Positions 45,680 through 53,223 of a DNA stretch of 64,000 bases are shown here, in pieces; position 1 is the stretch's first letter; each line of letters begins with the position of its first letter. Position numbers and translations under genes: made by a program. Origin of the DNA: Streptomyces maremycinicus. Its GTDB lineage: Bacteria > Actinomycetota > Actinomycetes > Streptomycetales > Streptomycetaceae. Below the pieces are notes generated by a model, which saw nothing but the letters and a program-made list of their open reading frames with translations, searched no databases and was not told where the DNA came from. The stretch is taken from NCBI RefSeq assembly GCF_001184025.1, contig NZ_BBYG01000018.1, forward strand, positions 248,001-312,000, given 5' to 3'.

Positions 45680-45691
45680 GAAAGCGCTTGC
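45680..45691. promoter_or_regulatory. LacI-type operator
   Basis: GAAAGCGCTTGC, core AAGCGCTT with central CG, as in LacI/GalR-family sites. 70-81 nt upstream of the dehydrogenase start, in the 276-bp divergent region; a run TTGTATAG just before it could be part of a promoter. Confidence 0.65.
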
Positions 45692-45760
45692 TGTAACGCT
45701 GATCAGGAAGAGGCGTACGCGGCGCGCACAACCGCGTACTACGCCTACGAAGGGACCGAC

Positions 45761-46918
45761 GTGACACGCAAGACGGTGCGTATCGCCATGAACGGCGTGA
45801 CGGGGCGCATGGGATACCGCCAGCACCTCGTCCGCTCCATCCTGGCCCTGCGGGAACAGGGCGGACTCGACCTCGGCGACGGCACCGTGCTGTGGCCGGA
45901 ACCGATCCTCGTCGGCCGCCGCGAACACGCGCTGAAGGCGCTGGCCGAGCGGCACGGACTGGATCCGTGCAACGTCTCCACCGACGTCGACGCGGTCCTC
46001 GCCGACCCCACCGTGGACATCTACTTCGACGCCCAGGTCACGTCCGCCCGCGAGGAGGCCATCACCAAGGCCATCGCGGCCGGCAAGCACATCTACACCG
46101 AGAAGCCGACCGCCACCGGCCTCGACGGCGCCCTCGAACTCGCCCGGCTGGCCACCGCCGCGGGCGTCAAGCACGGCGTCGTCCAGGACAAGCTGTTCCT
46201 GCCGGGTCTGCTGAAGCTGAAGCGCCTCATCGACGGCGGCTTCTTCGGCCGGATCCTCTCCGTCCGCGGCGAGTTCGGCTACTGGGTCTTCGAGGGCGAC
46301 TGGCAGGCCGCCCAGCGCCCGTCCTGGAACTACCGCGCCGAGGACGGCGGCGGCATCGTCGTCGACATGTTCCCGCACTGGGAGTACGTCCTGCACGAGC
46401 TGTTCGGCCGGGTGAAGTCCGTCCAGGCCATCGCCACCACCCACATCCCGCAGCGCTGGGACGAGAACGGCAAGCCCTACGACGCCACGGCCGACGACGC
46501 CGCCTACGGCATCTTCGAACTCGACGGCGGCGCCATCGCCCAGATCAACTCCTCCTGGGCGGTCCGCGTCAACCGCGACGAACTCGTGGAGTTCCAGGTC
46601 GACGGCACGGAGGGCTCGGCCGTCGCCGGTCTGCGCGACTGCCGTGTCCAGCACCGCAGCGCGACCCCCAAGCCCGTCTGGAACCCGGACATCCCCGCCA
46701 CCGAGGTCTTCCGTGACCAATGGCAGGAGGTGCCCGACAACGGCGAGTTCGACAACGGCTTCAAGGCGCAGTGGGAGCTGTTCCTCAAGCATGTCTACGC
46801 CGACGCCCCCTACCACTGGGACCTGCTGGCCGGCGCCCGTGGCGTCCAGCTCGCCGAACTCGGCCTGAAGTCCTCCTCGCAGGGCCTGCGTCTGGACGTT
46901 CCCGAGGTGACGCTGTGA
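45761..46918 (+). CDS. Gfo/Idh/MocA family sugar dehydrogenase
   Basis: 385 aa NAD(P)-dependent oxidoreductase. N-terminal Rossmann fold opens RIAMNGVTGRMGYRQHL (an unusual NGVTGRMG in place of GxGxxG); then HIYTEKPTA with the catalytic Lys of EKP near residue 115, and a C-terminal alpha/beta domain with RPSWNYRAEDGGGIVVDMFPHW. Oxidises a hydroxyl of a sugar or cyclitol. GTG start with GAAGGGA upstream. Stop overlaps the DUF993 start (GTGA), so the products are made in balance. Confidence 0.88.
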   Translation: MTRKTVRIAMNGVTGRMGYRQHLVRSILALREQGGLDLGDGTVLWPEPILVGRREHALKALAERHGLDPCNVSTDVDAVLADPTVDIYFDAQVTSAREEAITKAIAAGKHIYTEKPTATGLDGALELARLATAAGVKHGVVQDKLFLPGLLKLKRLIDGGFFGRILSVRGEFGYWVFEGDWQAAQRPSWNYRAEDGGGIVVDMFPHWEYVLHELFGRVKSVQAIATTHIPQRWDENGKPYDATADDAAYGIFELDGGAIAQINSSWAVRVNRDELVEFQVDGTEGSAVAGLRDCRVQHRSATPKPVWNPDIPATEVFRDQWQEVPDNGEFDNGFKAQWELFLKHVYADAPYHWDLLAGARGVQLAELGLKSSSQGLRLDVPEVTL

Positions 46919-48069
46919 CCCTCCGGCTCCCCGGCGCCGACGGGGCGCTGCGCGGCTACGAGCCCCGCGCCGAGCCCCTCGCCCTCACCACCGGCGCGCC
47001 CTTCACCTCCCGTACGGTCTTCTCGGCGGCGCACGTCGTCGCGGACCCGTTCGCGGACACCACGCCCGACTCGCCCGCCGCGATCGACTGGGACGCCACG
47101 CTCGCCTTCCGCCGCCATCTGTGGTCCCACGGGCTCGGCGTCGCCGAGGCGATGGACACCGCCCAGCGCGGTATGGGCCTGGACTGGGCGGGCGCGGCGG
47201 AACTGATCCGCCGCTCGGCCGCCGAGGCGAAGTCCGTGGGCGGGCTCGTCGCCTGCGGTGTCGGCACCGACCAGCTGACCGGCCCGGCGACCCTCGCCGA
47301 GGTCCGCGCGGCCTACGAGGAGCAGCTCGCCCTCGTCGAGGCCTCCGGCGCGCGGCCCATCCTGATGGCGTCCCGCGCCCTGGCGGCGGCCGCGTCGGGC
47401 CCCGAGGACTACCTCGACGTCTACGGACACCTGCTGCGCCAGTCCTCCGAGCCGGTGGTCCTGCACTGGCTGGGCCCGATGTTCGACCCGGCGCTGGAGG
47501 GCTACTGGGGGTCGGGCGACCTCGACGCGGCCACCGCCACCTTCCTGGAGGTCATCGCCGCCCACCCGGACAAGGTCGAGGGCATCAAGGTCTCCCTGCT
47601 GGACGCCGGGCGGGAGATCGACATCCGCCGCAGGCTGCCGCAGGGCGTGCGCTGCTACACGGGCGACGACTTCCACTACCCCGAGCTGATCGCGGGCGAC
47701 GAGAAGGGCTTCAGCCACGCCCTGCTCGGCATCTTCGACCCGCTGGGCCCGCTGGCGGCGGAGGCGGTCCGGGTCCTCGACACGGGGAACACGGCCGGCT
47801 TCCGTGAACTTCTCGACCCCACCGTCGAGTTGTCCAGACACCTGTTCCGGACCCCCACCCGCTTCTACAAGACGGGCGTGGTGTTCCTGGCCTGGCTGGC
47901 CGGCCACCAGTCGCACTTCACGATGGTCGGCGGCCTCCAGTCGGCCCGTTCCCTGCCGCACTTCGCCCGCGCCTACGAACTCGCCGACGGGCTGGGCCTG
48001 TTCCCCGACCCCAAGCTGGCCGAGGAGCGGATGAAGAACCTGCTCGCCCTGTACGGAGTGACCCAGTGA
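46915..48069 (+). CDS. DUF993 protein (aldolase-like TIM barrel, function unknown)
   Basis: 384 aa. Matches the DUF993 family, relatives of dihydrodipicolinate-synthase-type aldolases: ALTTGAPFTSRTVFSAAHVVADP near the start, SVGGLVACGVGTDQL, VVLHWLGPMFDPALEGYWG, VEGIKVSLLD (Lys in the Schiff-base position of such barrels, about residue 223) and TRFYKTGVVFLAWLAGHQ. Coupled on both sides by 4-nt overlaps to the dehydrogenase and to the isomerase-like protein. A retro-aldol cleavage of an oxidised sugar would fit, but no activity is established as far as I know. Confidence 0.8.
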   Translation: MTLRLPGADGALRGYEPRAEPLALTTGAPFTSRTVFSAAHVVADPFADTTPDSPAAIDWDATLAFRRHLWSHGLGVAEAMDTAQRGMGLDWAGAAELIRRSAAEAKSVGGLVACGVGTDQLTGPATLAEVRAAYEEQLALVEASGARPILMASRALAAAASGPEDYLDVYGHLLRQSSEPVVLHWLGPMFDPALEGYWGSGDLDAATATFLEVIAAHPDKVEGIKVSLLDAGREIDIRRRLPQGVRCYTGDDFHYPELIAGDEKGFSHALLGIFDPLGPLAAEAVRVLDTGNTAGFRELLDPTVELSRHLFRTPTRFYKTGVVFLAWLAGHQSHFTMVGGLQSARSLPHFARAYELADGLGLFPDPKLAEERMKNLLALYGVTQ

Positions 48070-48905
48070 GCGACCCGGACCTGACCCGCTTCTCCATCAA
48101 CCAGATGACGGTGAAGCAGCTGTCGATGCCCGAACTGGTCGCCGCCTGCGGCGACCTGGGCGTCACCAACGTCGGCCTGTGGCGCGAGCCGGTGCGGACG
48201 TACGGCGTGGAGCGGGCCGCGAAGCTGGTCCGCGACGCGGGCCTGACGGTGACGACGCTGTGCCGCGGCGGCTTCCTCACCGCCCTAGACCCGGTCGAAC
48301 GGGCCGCCGCCCTGGCCGACAACCGCCGGGCCGTGGACGAGGCCGCGGCCCTCGGCACCGGGGTGCTGGTCCTGGTCTCCGGTGGCCTGCCCGCCGGCTC
48401 GAAGGACCTGCACGGCGCCCGCGAGCGCATCGCCGACGCCCTGTCGGTCCTCGGCCCCTACGCAGAGGACCATGGGGTGAAGCTGGCGATCGAGCCCCTG
48501 CACCCCATGTACGCCGCCGACCGCTGTGTGGTCTCCACCCTCACCCAGGCCCTGGACCTCGCGGAACGCTTCCCCGCCCACCAGGTCGGCGTCACCGTCG
48601 ACACGTACCACATCTGGTGGGACGACCGGGCGCCCGCGCAGATCGCCCGGGCGGGCGCGGCCGGCCGTATCCACACCTTCCAGCTCGCCGACTGGACGAC
48701 CCCCCTCCCGGAGGGCGTCCTCAACGGCCGGGGCCAGATCGGCGACGGCGCGATCGACATGCGCGAGTGGCTGGGCCACGTGACGAAGGCCGGATACACC
48801 GGCGCGATCGAGGTCGAACTCTTCAACGACGCCCTGTGGGCGAGGGACGGCCGCGAGGTCCTGGCGGAGACGGCGGCTCGGTTCGTGGCGCACACGGCGG
48901 ACTGA
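48066..48905 (+). CDS. Sugar phosphate isomerase/epimerase-like TIM-barrel protein
   Basis: 279 aa, GTG start overlapping the DUF993 stop. Xylose-isomerase-like barrel: RFSINQMTVKQLSMPELVAAC, NVGLWREPVRTYG, KLAIEPLHPMYAADR (metal Glu), QVGVTVDTYHIWWD (metal Asp and His), IHTFQLADW and AIEVELFN (metal Glu). Different subtype from the 43489-44277 protein. Third gene of the operon; terminator 5 nt beyond the stop. Likely catalyses isomerisation of the intermediate between dehydrogenase and DUF993 protein; order of steps unknown. Confidence 0.86.
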   Translation: MSDPDLTRFSINQMTVKQLSMPELVAACGDLGVTNVGLWREPVRTYGVERAAKLVRDAGLTVTTLCRGGFLTALDPVERAAALADNRRAVDEAAALGTGVLVLVSGGLPAGSKDLHGARERIADALSVLGPYAEDHGVKLAIEPLHPMYAADRCVVSTLTQALDLAERFPAHQVGVTVDTYHIWWDDRAPAQIARAGAAGRIHTFQLADWTTPLPEGVLNGRGQIGDGAIDMREWLGHVTKAGYTGAIEVELFNDALWARDGREVLAETAARFVAHTAD

Positions 48906-48910
48906 CGGGT

Positions 48911-48951
48911 CCGTGGCCTGCCCGCTTCCCGCACTGAGCGGCAGGCCACGG
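48911..48951. terminator. Terminator of the sugar operon
   Basis: CCGTGGCCTGC (C) CGCT and AGCGGCAGGCCACGG pair over 15 bp with one bulged C and a 10-nt loop, directly after the operon and before the convergent small gene. Confidence 0.85.
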
Positions 48952-49013
48952 CCCTAAGATCGGGTGCCACACCCGAGCGAACGGATGCCGACGCCCATGG
49001 GTGTGGCCGCGCC

Positions 49014-49280
49014 CTATGCCGTGCGCTCTCGGTCCGCCGCCATGATGCCGACGCATTCCTCGAGTGCCGCGTGCAGGGCCGGTACGAAGGCGGCGAGTTC
49101 GGCGTCGGACGATCTCTCGGCCTCCAACACGGCACCGACGACCGTCACCAGGACGGCGGCGGCCTTCAGAGCGTGCGCGTCGGCGAGTTCCTCGAGGATG
49201 CCGCCAGGTCGCGCGAGCACGAAAGCCTCCTTGCCGGTGGCGGGGTCGACACCGACACTGCGGAACCGTCGCGCGCTCAC
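49014..49280 (-). CDS. Small protein of unknown function
   Basis: 88 aa from a GTG that overlaps the stop of the preceding small gene (GTGA). Starts VSARRFRSVGVDPATGKEAFV; the rest (LARPGGILEELADAHALKAAAVLVTVVGAVLEAE) looks like helical bundle with acidic C-terminal half. No signal or TM. I do not recognise a family, though pairs like this occur in Streptomyces next to small regulators. Confidence 0.65.
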   Translation of the reverse strand: MSARRFRSVGVDPATGKEAFVLARPGGILEELADAHALKAAAVLVTVVGAVLEAERSSDAELAAFVPALHAALEECVGIMAADRERTA

Positions 49281-49504
49281 GCGGCGACCTCCGCGAGGGC
49301 GTCCCGCTCGCGTTCCCACACGGTGAGGTACGGCCTGACCAGGGGCAGGCCGTCGGCGAGGATCACGTCCGCGGGGGACGTCCGACGTGGTCGGCGGGCG
49401 GGGAGGTACGGGTGAGCGGTCGGGAACACCGGGACGCCGGGGGCGCGGTGCGCTCCGCGAGGAGGCAGGAAGAGGCTCAGGACCGCGGCCAGTAGGCTGC
49501 GCAC
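49277..49504 (-). CDS. Small protein of unknown function, coupled to the next gene
   Basis: 75 aa, GTG start with GGAG 9 nt before. N-terminus MRSLLAAVLSLFLPPRGAH is hydrophobic but short; the remainder is Pro/Arg-rich (YLPARRPRRTSP) followed by ADVILADGLPLVRPYLTVWERE. Overlaps the 88-aa gene by 4 nt, so the pair forms a mini-operon divergent from the mini-GntR gene. Function unknown. Confidence 0.6.
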   Translation of the reverse strand: MRSLLAAVLSLFLPPRGAHRAPGVPVFPTAHPYLPARRPRRTSPADVILADGLPLVRPYLTVWERERDALAEVAA

Positions 49505-49590
49505 AGGTCGACTCCAGTTCAGTCGGCTCAGCCCCGGCAGGAAGCTCTCACCCTTCCCGCCGGGGCGTTCTCATAGGGCGGCTCCCATAG

Positions 49591-49608
49591 TATCGCCTTG
49601 TATCGCTT
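49591..49608. promoter_or_regulatory. Direct repeat in the divergent promoter region
   Basis: TATCGCCTTG followed by TATCGCTTCG: two imperfect 10-bp direct repeats between the small-gene pair and the mini-GntR gene, a possible regulator site. Local base composition is AT-richer than the surroundings. Confidence 0.35.
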
Positions 49609-49665
49609 CGTCGCGAGACGTATCTCAAAGAGTGCCTAAGGCTCCAGTTGCCTAGCGTCGTCTTC

Positions 49666-49938
49666 ATGAATCCTGACGCTGAGATCGACCACGGAGCGCC
49701 GCTGACGCCGTACCGGCAGTTGGCCGAGATCCTGCGTGCGCAGATCCGACGCGGCGACTGGCCGCCCGGGCGGATGCTGCCGAGCGAAGCTCAGCTCGTA
49801 CAGCGTTACGGGATCGCCCGCACGACCGTGCGGCGCGGGCTCGGCCTGCTGGCCGACGAGCGCTGGGTATACGCCGTTCCGCAACGCGGATGGTTCGTGG
49901 CCGACCCGCTGCCGGAGGCACCCGAGCCCTCTGCCTAG
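49666..49938 (+). CDS. Mini-GntR regulator (winged HTH only)
   Basis: 90 aa, a GntR-type winged helix without effector domain: PYRQLAEILRAQIRRGDWPP then GRMLPSEAQLVQRYGIARTT, VRRGLGLLADERWVYAVPQRG, the full DNA-binding module. ATG at 49666 preferred over a TTG six codons earlier. No ribosome site; TAGCGT at 49653-49658 is a plausible -10 with the ATG 7 nt later, so the mRNA may be leaderless. Divergent from the two small genes, which it may regulate. Confidence 0.83.
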   Translation: MNPDAEIDHGAPLTPYRQLAEILRAQIRRGDWPPGRMLPSEAQLVQRYGIARTTVRRGLGLLADERWVYAVPQRGWFVADPLPEAPEPSA

Positions 49939-49986
49939 TCGTGTGGGAGAGGGGGCCGGGCCCGCGGGCCCGGCCCCCTCGGGGGA

Positions 49987-51195
49987 TCAGTCCGGCAGCC
50001 GATCCATCAGCCAGGCGCACAGCTCCTCGGTGATCCCGGTGTGCGGCGTCGTCGACGTCGAACAGAGGAAGTGGTCCAACTCGCTCTCCTCCGGCGGCAG
50101 TCCGTCGATGTTCACGTACAGGTCGTTCTGGGTCTCGACGTCACGGACGGCGACCGCGCTCACCGACGGTACGAAGCACACGTCCTCGTGTCGCAGATCC
50201 ACCGTGCCGCCGAGCTTGCGCAGCGTGTCGGCGAGGATCTTGTAGGTGTGCAGGGTGCCGCCCGGCGCGCCGTCCAGCTCGGGGAAGCCGCTGGTGGTGA
50301 TGGTCTTGTCGGCCTGCGGGAGGCGTCGGTTGAGGTACGCGACCGTCACGTCGTCGCCCTGGGCCTGCGTGTAGAACGTGGTGCCGGGGTAGATCCGGTC
50401 GACGCGCAGCGCGACCTCACCGGGCTTCACCTCGGGCAGGCCGATCCCGTCGGCACGGCCGTTGGCGACGCCGATCTTGAGCGGGATCTGCGGCCAGCCG
50501 CCGACCCGTTCCAGCGCGGCCAGGAACTCGGTGCGCTCCGGGGCGACCCCGATCTTCCCGGTGTCCTTGTCGTAGTGCCGCCAGAGCATCTGACGCGCCG
50601 CCGGGCTGTTCATCTGCCGCGCGAAGTCGTTCGGGAACGGGATGAAGTACGAGAACGCCTGCACGCCGACCGGGATGGAGGCCCCGCGGTGCGGGCTGTC
50701 GTAGGAGAAGTACAGCCCGGTCCGGTGGTCCATGCGCTGCCTCTCGAACTTGGCCAGCGCGTAGCGGGTGACGATGCCGCCCATGCTGAACCCGCCGACG
50801 ACCAGCCGGGTGTCGCCGACCTGCTCGGCGATGGTCCGCATGATGGCGGCCATGGCCGTCTCCGCGTTGTCCAGGATGGACGCGCTGCGTTCCTCGAAGC
50901 CGAGCAGGATCACGTCCCGGCCGCGCCGGCGCAGCTCGCTGACGAACGGGAAGTCGCCGGTCTCCAGGCCCAGGTAGAGCTTGTCGAGCTCGCTCCGGCC
51001 GAGGTTGAAACCGTCGGCCAGGATCACGGGACGGCGGAGGCCGCTGCTGTTGCCCTCGCCCGGGAACACCCAGGCGAAGCCGTTCGGCAGGGGCCATTCC
51101 TGGTACTCGGGAATGTCTGCCCGGACGGTGGTCCCGAGGGCCGGTGAGGCGCCGAGGGTGAACGTGCCGACGTTGGGCTCGGCTGTCTCCGACAT
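49987..51195 (-). CDS. Alpha/beta hydrolase (lipase-like, GFSMGG)
   Basis: 402 aa; starts MSETAEPNVGTFTLG with AAGGAG 7 nt upstream (frame opens earlier without sense). Central DTRLVVGGFSMGGIVTRYALA has the nucleophile elbow near residue 165; FSYDSPHRGASIPVGVQAF follows as in DUF676/PGAP1-like lipases; the Asp may be in IGVANGRADGI and the His in the late STTPHTGI. No signal peptide, so cytoplasmic or non-classically exported. Substrate unknown. Transcribed alone: a 424-bp gap with a strong terminator precedes it. Confidence 0.83.
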   Translation of the reverse strand: MSETAEPNVGTFTLGASPALGTTVRADIPEYQEWPLPNGFAWVFPGEGNSSGLRRPVILADGFNLGRSELDKLYLGLETGDFPFVSELRRRGRDVILLGFEERSASILDNAETAMAAIMRTIAEQVGDTRLVVGGFSMGGIVTRYALAKFERQRMDHRTGLYFSYDSPHRGASIPVGVQAFSYFIPFPNDFARQMNSPAARQMLWRHYDKDTGKIGVAPERTEFLAALERVGGWPQIPLKIGVANGRADGIGLPEVKPGEVALRVDRIYPGTTFYTQAQGDDVTVAYLNRRLPQADKTITTSGFPELDGAPGGTLHTYKILADTLRKLGGTVDLRHEDVCFVPSVSAVAVRDVETQNDLYVNIDGLPPEESELDHFLCSTSTTPHTGITEELCAWLMDRLPD

Positions 51196-51619
51196 GGTCG
51201 TACTCCTTGGGGGAGAGGGGGCGGGGAACGACCACATCATGGGGGCCGATCTTCCCCCGTCACCCGTTTGACCTGCGCGGTTCATTACAAGTGATGCAAT
51301 GCGCCCGCGCGGTGTTTGATGCGCCTGGCATGTGCCGCTGGCCTGATTCGTTCGCTCCGCCGTTCGCTCCGCCGTTCGCCTGGCGCATGCCTCGCCGCCG
51401 CTTCGGCGGGCGCGTCGAACGGGCGGTCGGAAAATCTCCCGGAAGCCGTACAACCCTTTCGCGACTCGGCCTGTCGTACAGGGCATCAGGGCTTCTGGAG
51501 GGGGATCCGGGGGGATCGCGGGGGTTCTGGTACGGAGGGGAAAAGCCGAGGGGGCCCGGTCGACGGACCGGGCCCCCTCGAAGCTTTTCCGCCGGGCGGG
51601 CGGAGTCGGGTCGACGACC
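51196..51619. other. Intergenic region between rbsD and the hydrolase
   Basis: 424 bp. Right part is the rbs terminator (51540-51589). The left part should hold the hydrolase promoter and contains a 13-bp direct repeat (CGCTCCGCCGTT, twice near 51353-51378). No gene seen; a short plus-strand frame here lacks a start signal. Confidence 0.65.
51540..51589. terminator. Terminator of the ribose operon
   Basis: Perfect 15-bp stem CGAGGGGGCCCGGTC with its complement, 4-nt loop, extended by an outer 7-bp GAAAAGC/GCTTTTC pair that gives a T-run on the minus strand. 31 nt past rbsD. Confidence 0.95.
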
Positions 51620-52009
51620 TCAGAAGAACACCCCGCACCGCAGCAGTACGTTCGCGTACGGCCGTGCCTCCCCCGTGCGCACGACCAGCCGCGCTCCCGC
51701 GGACAGCCTCTTCAGCTCCTCGTGCGGGACCAGGGCCAGCCCGGGGAAGTGCCCGTCCAGCAGCCCGGCCGCCGCCGGATTCGCCTCCCGCACCTCCGTC
51801 GCCGCCGTGGCGCCCTCCACGACCAGCTCGGCGAGCAGCCCGTCGACCACCTCCGCGAACGACGGCACCCCCGCCAGGAACGCGAGGTCGACCACCCGGG
51901 GCCCGTCCGGTATGGGCATCCCGGCGTCGCACACCAGCACCCCGTCCCCGTGCCCCAACTCGGCCAGCGCGCCGGACAGATGACGGTTGAGGATCCCTGC
52001 CTTCTTCAC
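51620..52009 (-). CDS. rbsD: D-ribose pyranase RbsD
   Basis: 129 aa; interconverts pyranose and furanose forms of D-ribose so that RbsK receives its substrate. MKKAGILNRHLSGALAELGHGD with the active-site His (about residue 20), then DAGMPIP and the C-terminal ARPYANVLLRCGVFF are family signatures. ATG overlaps the rbsK stop (ATGA). Last gene of the rbs operon, followed by its terminator. Confidence 0.95.
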   Translation of the reverse strand: MKKAGILNRHLSGALAELGHGDGVLVCDAGMPIPDGPRVVDLAFLAGVPSFAEVVDGLLAELVVEGATAATEVREANPAAAGLLDGHFPGLALVPHEELKRLSAGARLVVRTGEARPYANVLLRCGVFF

Positions 52010-52995
52010 CGGGCGTCACCTCGCGGGGCGGCCTCGGGCACGCCGTCCGGCCCTCGGCCGGGGGTTCGCGGGCCGTCCTTCGGGGCGGCGCCGCACAGGG
52101 CCTCGACCTCGGCGGCCGTCGGGAAGGACTCCTGCGCACCCCGCCGGGTCACCGCCGCCGCCCCGACCCGCGCCGCGTACGCCGCCGCCTCGGCCAGGGA
52201 CGAACCCGTGCCCAGCCGCCAGGCGAGCGCCGCCGTGAAGGAGTCGCCCGCACCCGTCGTGTCCACCGCCGCGACCTGCACGGACGGCACCCGGGAGACG
52301 CCCTCCGCCGAAGCCACCAGCGCGCCTTGCGAACCGAGCGTCACGACCACCGACCTCGGCCCCTTCGCGAGCAGGGCCCGTGCCCAGTCCTCGGGTTCCT
52401 CGCTCCCGTCCGTCCCGCCGAGGATCACCTTCGCCTCGTGCTCGTTGACGATCAGCGGGTCGCAGGCCGCCAGCACCTCGTCGGGCAACGGGCGCGGCGG
52501 TGACGGGTTCAGGACGAAGCGGCTGCCCGGCGCCAGGTTCCGCACCACCTCCACGACCGTCTCCAGCGGGATCTCCAGCTGCGCCGACACCACCCGGGAG
52601 GCGCGCAGGAGGCCGTCGGCCGCGAGGACGTCCGCCGGGGTCAGCCGCCCGTTCGCCCCCGGTGACACCACGATGCTGTTGTCGCCCGACGGGTCCACGG
52701 TGATCAGCGCGACGCCGGTCGGCGCCCCGCCCACCAGGACACCCGCCGTGTCGACCCCGGCCGCCCGCTGCGAGTCGAGCAGCAGCCGGCCGTGCGCGTC
52801 GTCGCCGACCCGGGCCAGCAGGGCCGTGCGGGCCCCGAGCCGGGCGGCCGCGACGGCCTGGTTCGCGCCCTTGCCGCCGGGGTGGACGGCCAGGTCGGAA
52901 CCGAGCACCGTCTCCCCCGCGGCCGGCCGGCGCTCGACGTCGATCACCAGGTCGGCGTTGGCCGACCCTACGACCAGAAGGTCGTAGTCGTACAT
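52006..52995 (-). CDS. rbsK: Ribokinase RbsK
   Basis: 329 aa PfkB-family kinase making ribose-5-phosphate. VVGSANADLVIDVERRP (start), HPGGKGANQAVAAARLGA (ribose site, about residue 40) and VDTTGAGDSFTAALAW (anion hole and catalytic Asp, about 255). ATG at 52995 has AGGGGAG 8 nt upstream; the frame opens earlier through a repeat-rich leader. The C-terminal 30 residues after ALCGAAP are a Pro/Gly-rich tail. A 228-nt gap with hairpin and repeats separates it from the transporter gene. Confidence 0.95.
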   Translation of the reverse strand: MYDYDLLVVGSANADLVIDVERRPAAGETVLGSDLAVHPGGKGANQAVAAARLGARTALLARVGDDAHGRLLLDSQRAAGVDTAGVLVGGAPTGVALITVDPSGDNSIVVSPGANGRLTPADVLAADGLLRASRVVSAQLEIPLETVVEVVRNLAPGSRFVLNPSPPRPLPDEVLAACDPLIVNEHEAKVILGGTDGSEEPEDWARALLAKGPRSVVVTLGSQGALVASAEGVSRVPSVQVAAVDTTGAGDSFTAALAWRLGTGSSLAEAAAYAARVGAAAVTRRGAQESFPTAAEVEALCGAAPKDGPRTPGRGPDGVPEAAPRGDAR

Positions 52996-52999
52996 GAAG

Positions 53000-53160
53000 T
53001 GACTCCCCTGATACGTGACCCTGACCTGATACGGGGCCCTGGTACATGACCTGGCTGGCGCGGGGCCTGACCACAGGGCCTGACCACCAGGCCTCATGCG
53101 TGCCCCGACGCAGGCCCTGATCCGTGACCCTGATCCGTGGCCCTGTTCCGTGCCTGATAC
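53000..53160. repeat. Degenerate short repeats in the rbsCB-rbsK spacer
   Basis: At least six variants of CCTGATACG / CCTGATCCGTG / CCTGACCAC are strewn through this spacer, many in the same orientation. They lie in the untranslated mRNA between transporter and kinase. Confidence 0.65.
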
Positions 53161-53168
53161 GCGGCTCG

Positions 53169-53211
53169 GGGCGGACCGTCCCGGAGGTGTTCCCCCGGCG
53201 ACCGTCCGCCC
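53169..53211. terminator. Intra-operon hairpin after rbsCB
   Basis: GGGCGGAC / GTCCGCCC, 8 bp with a 27-nt loop, starting 13 nt downstream of the transporter stop on the minus strand. It may protect or partly terminate the mRNA, keeping transporter above kinase levels. Confidence 0.5.
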
Positions 53212-53223
53212 GTCGACCGCACG

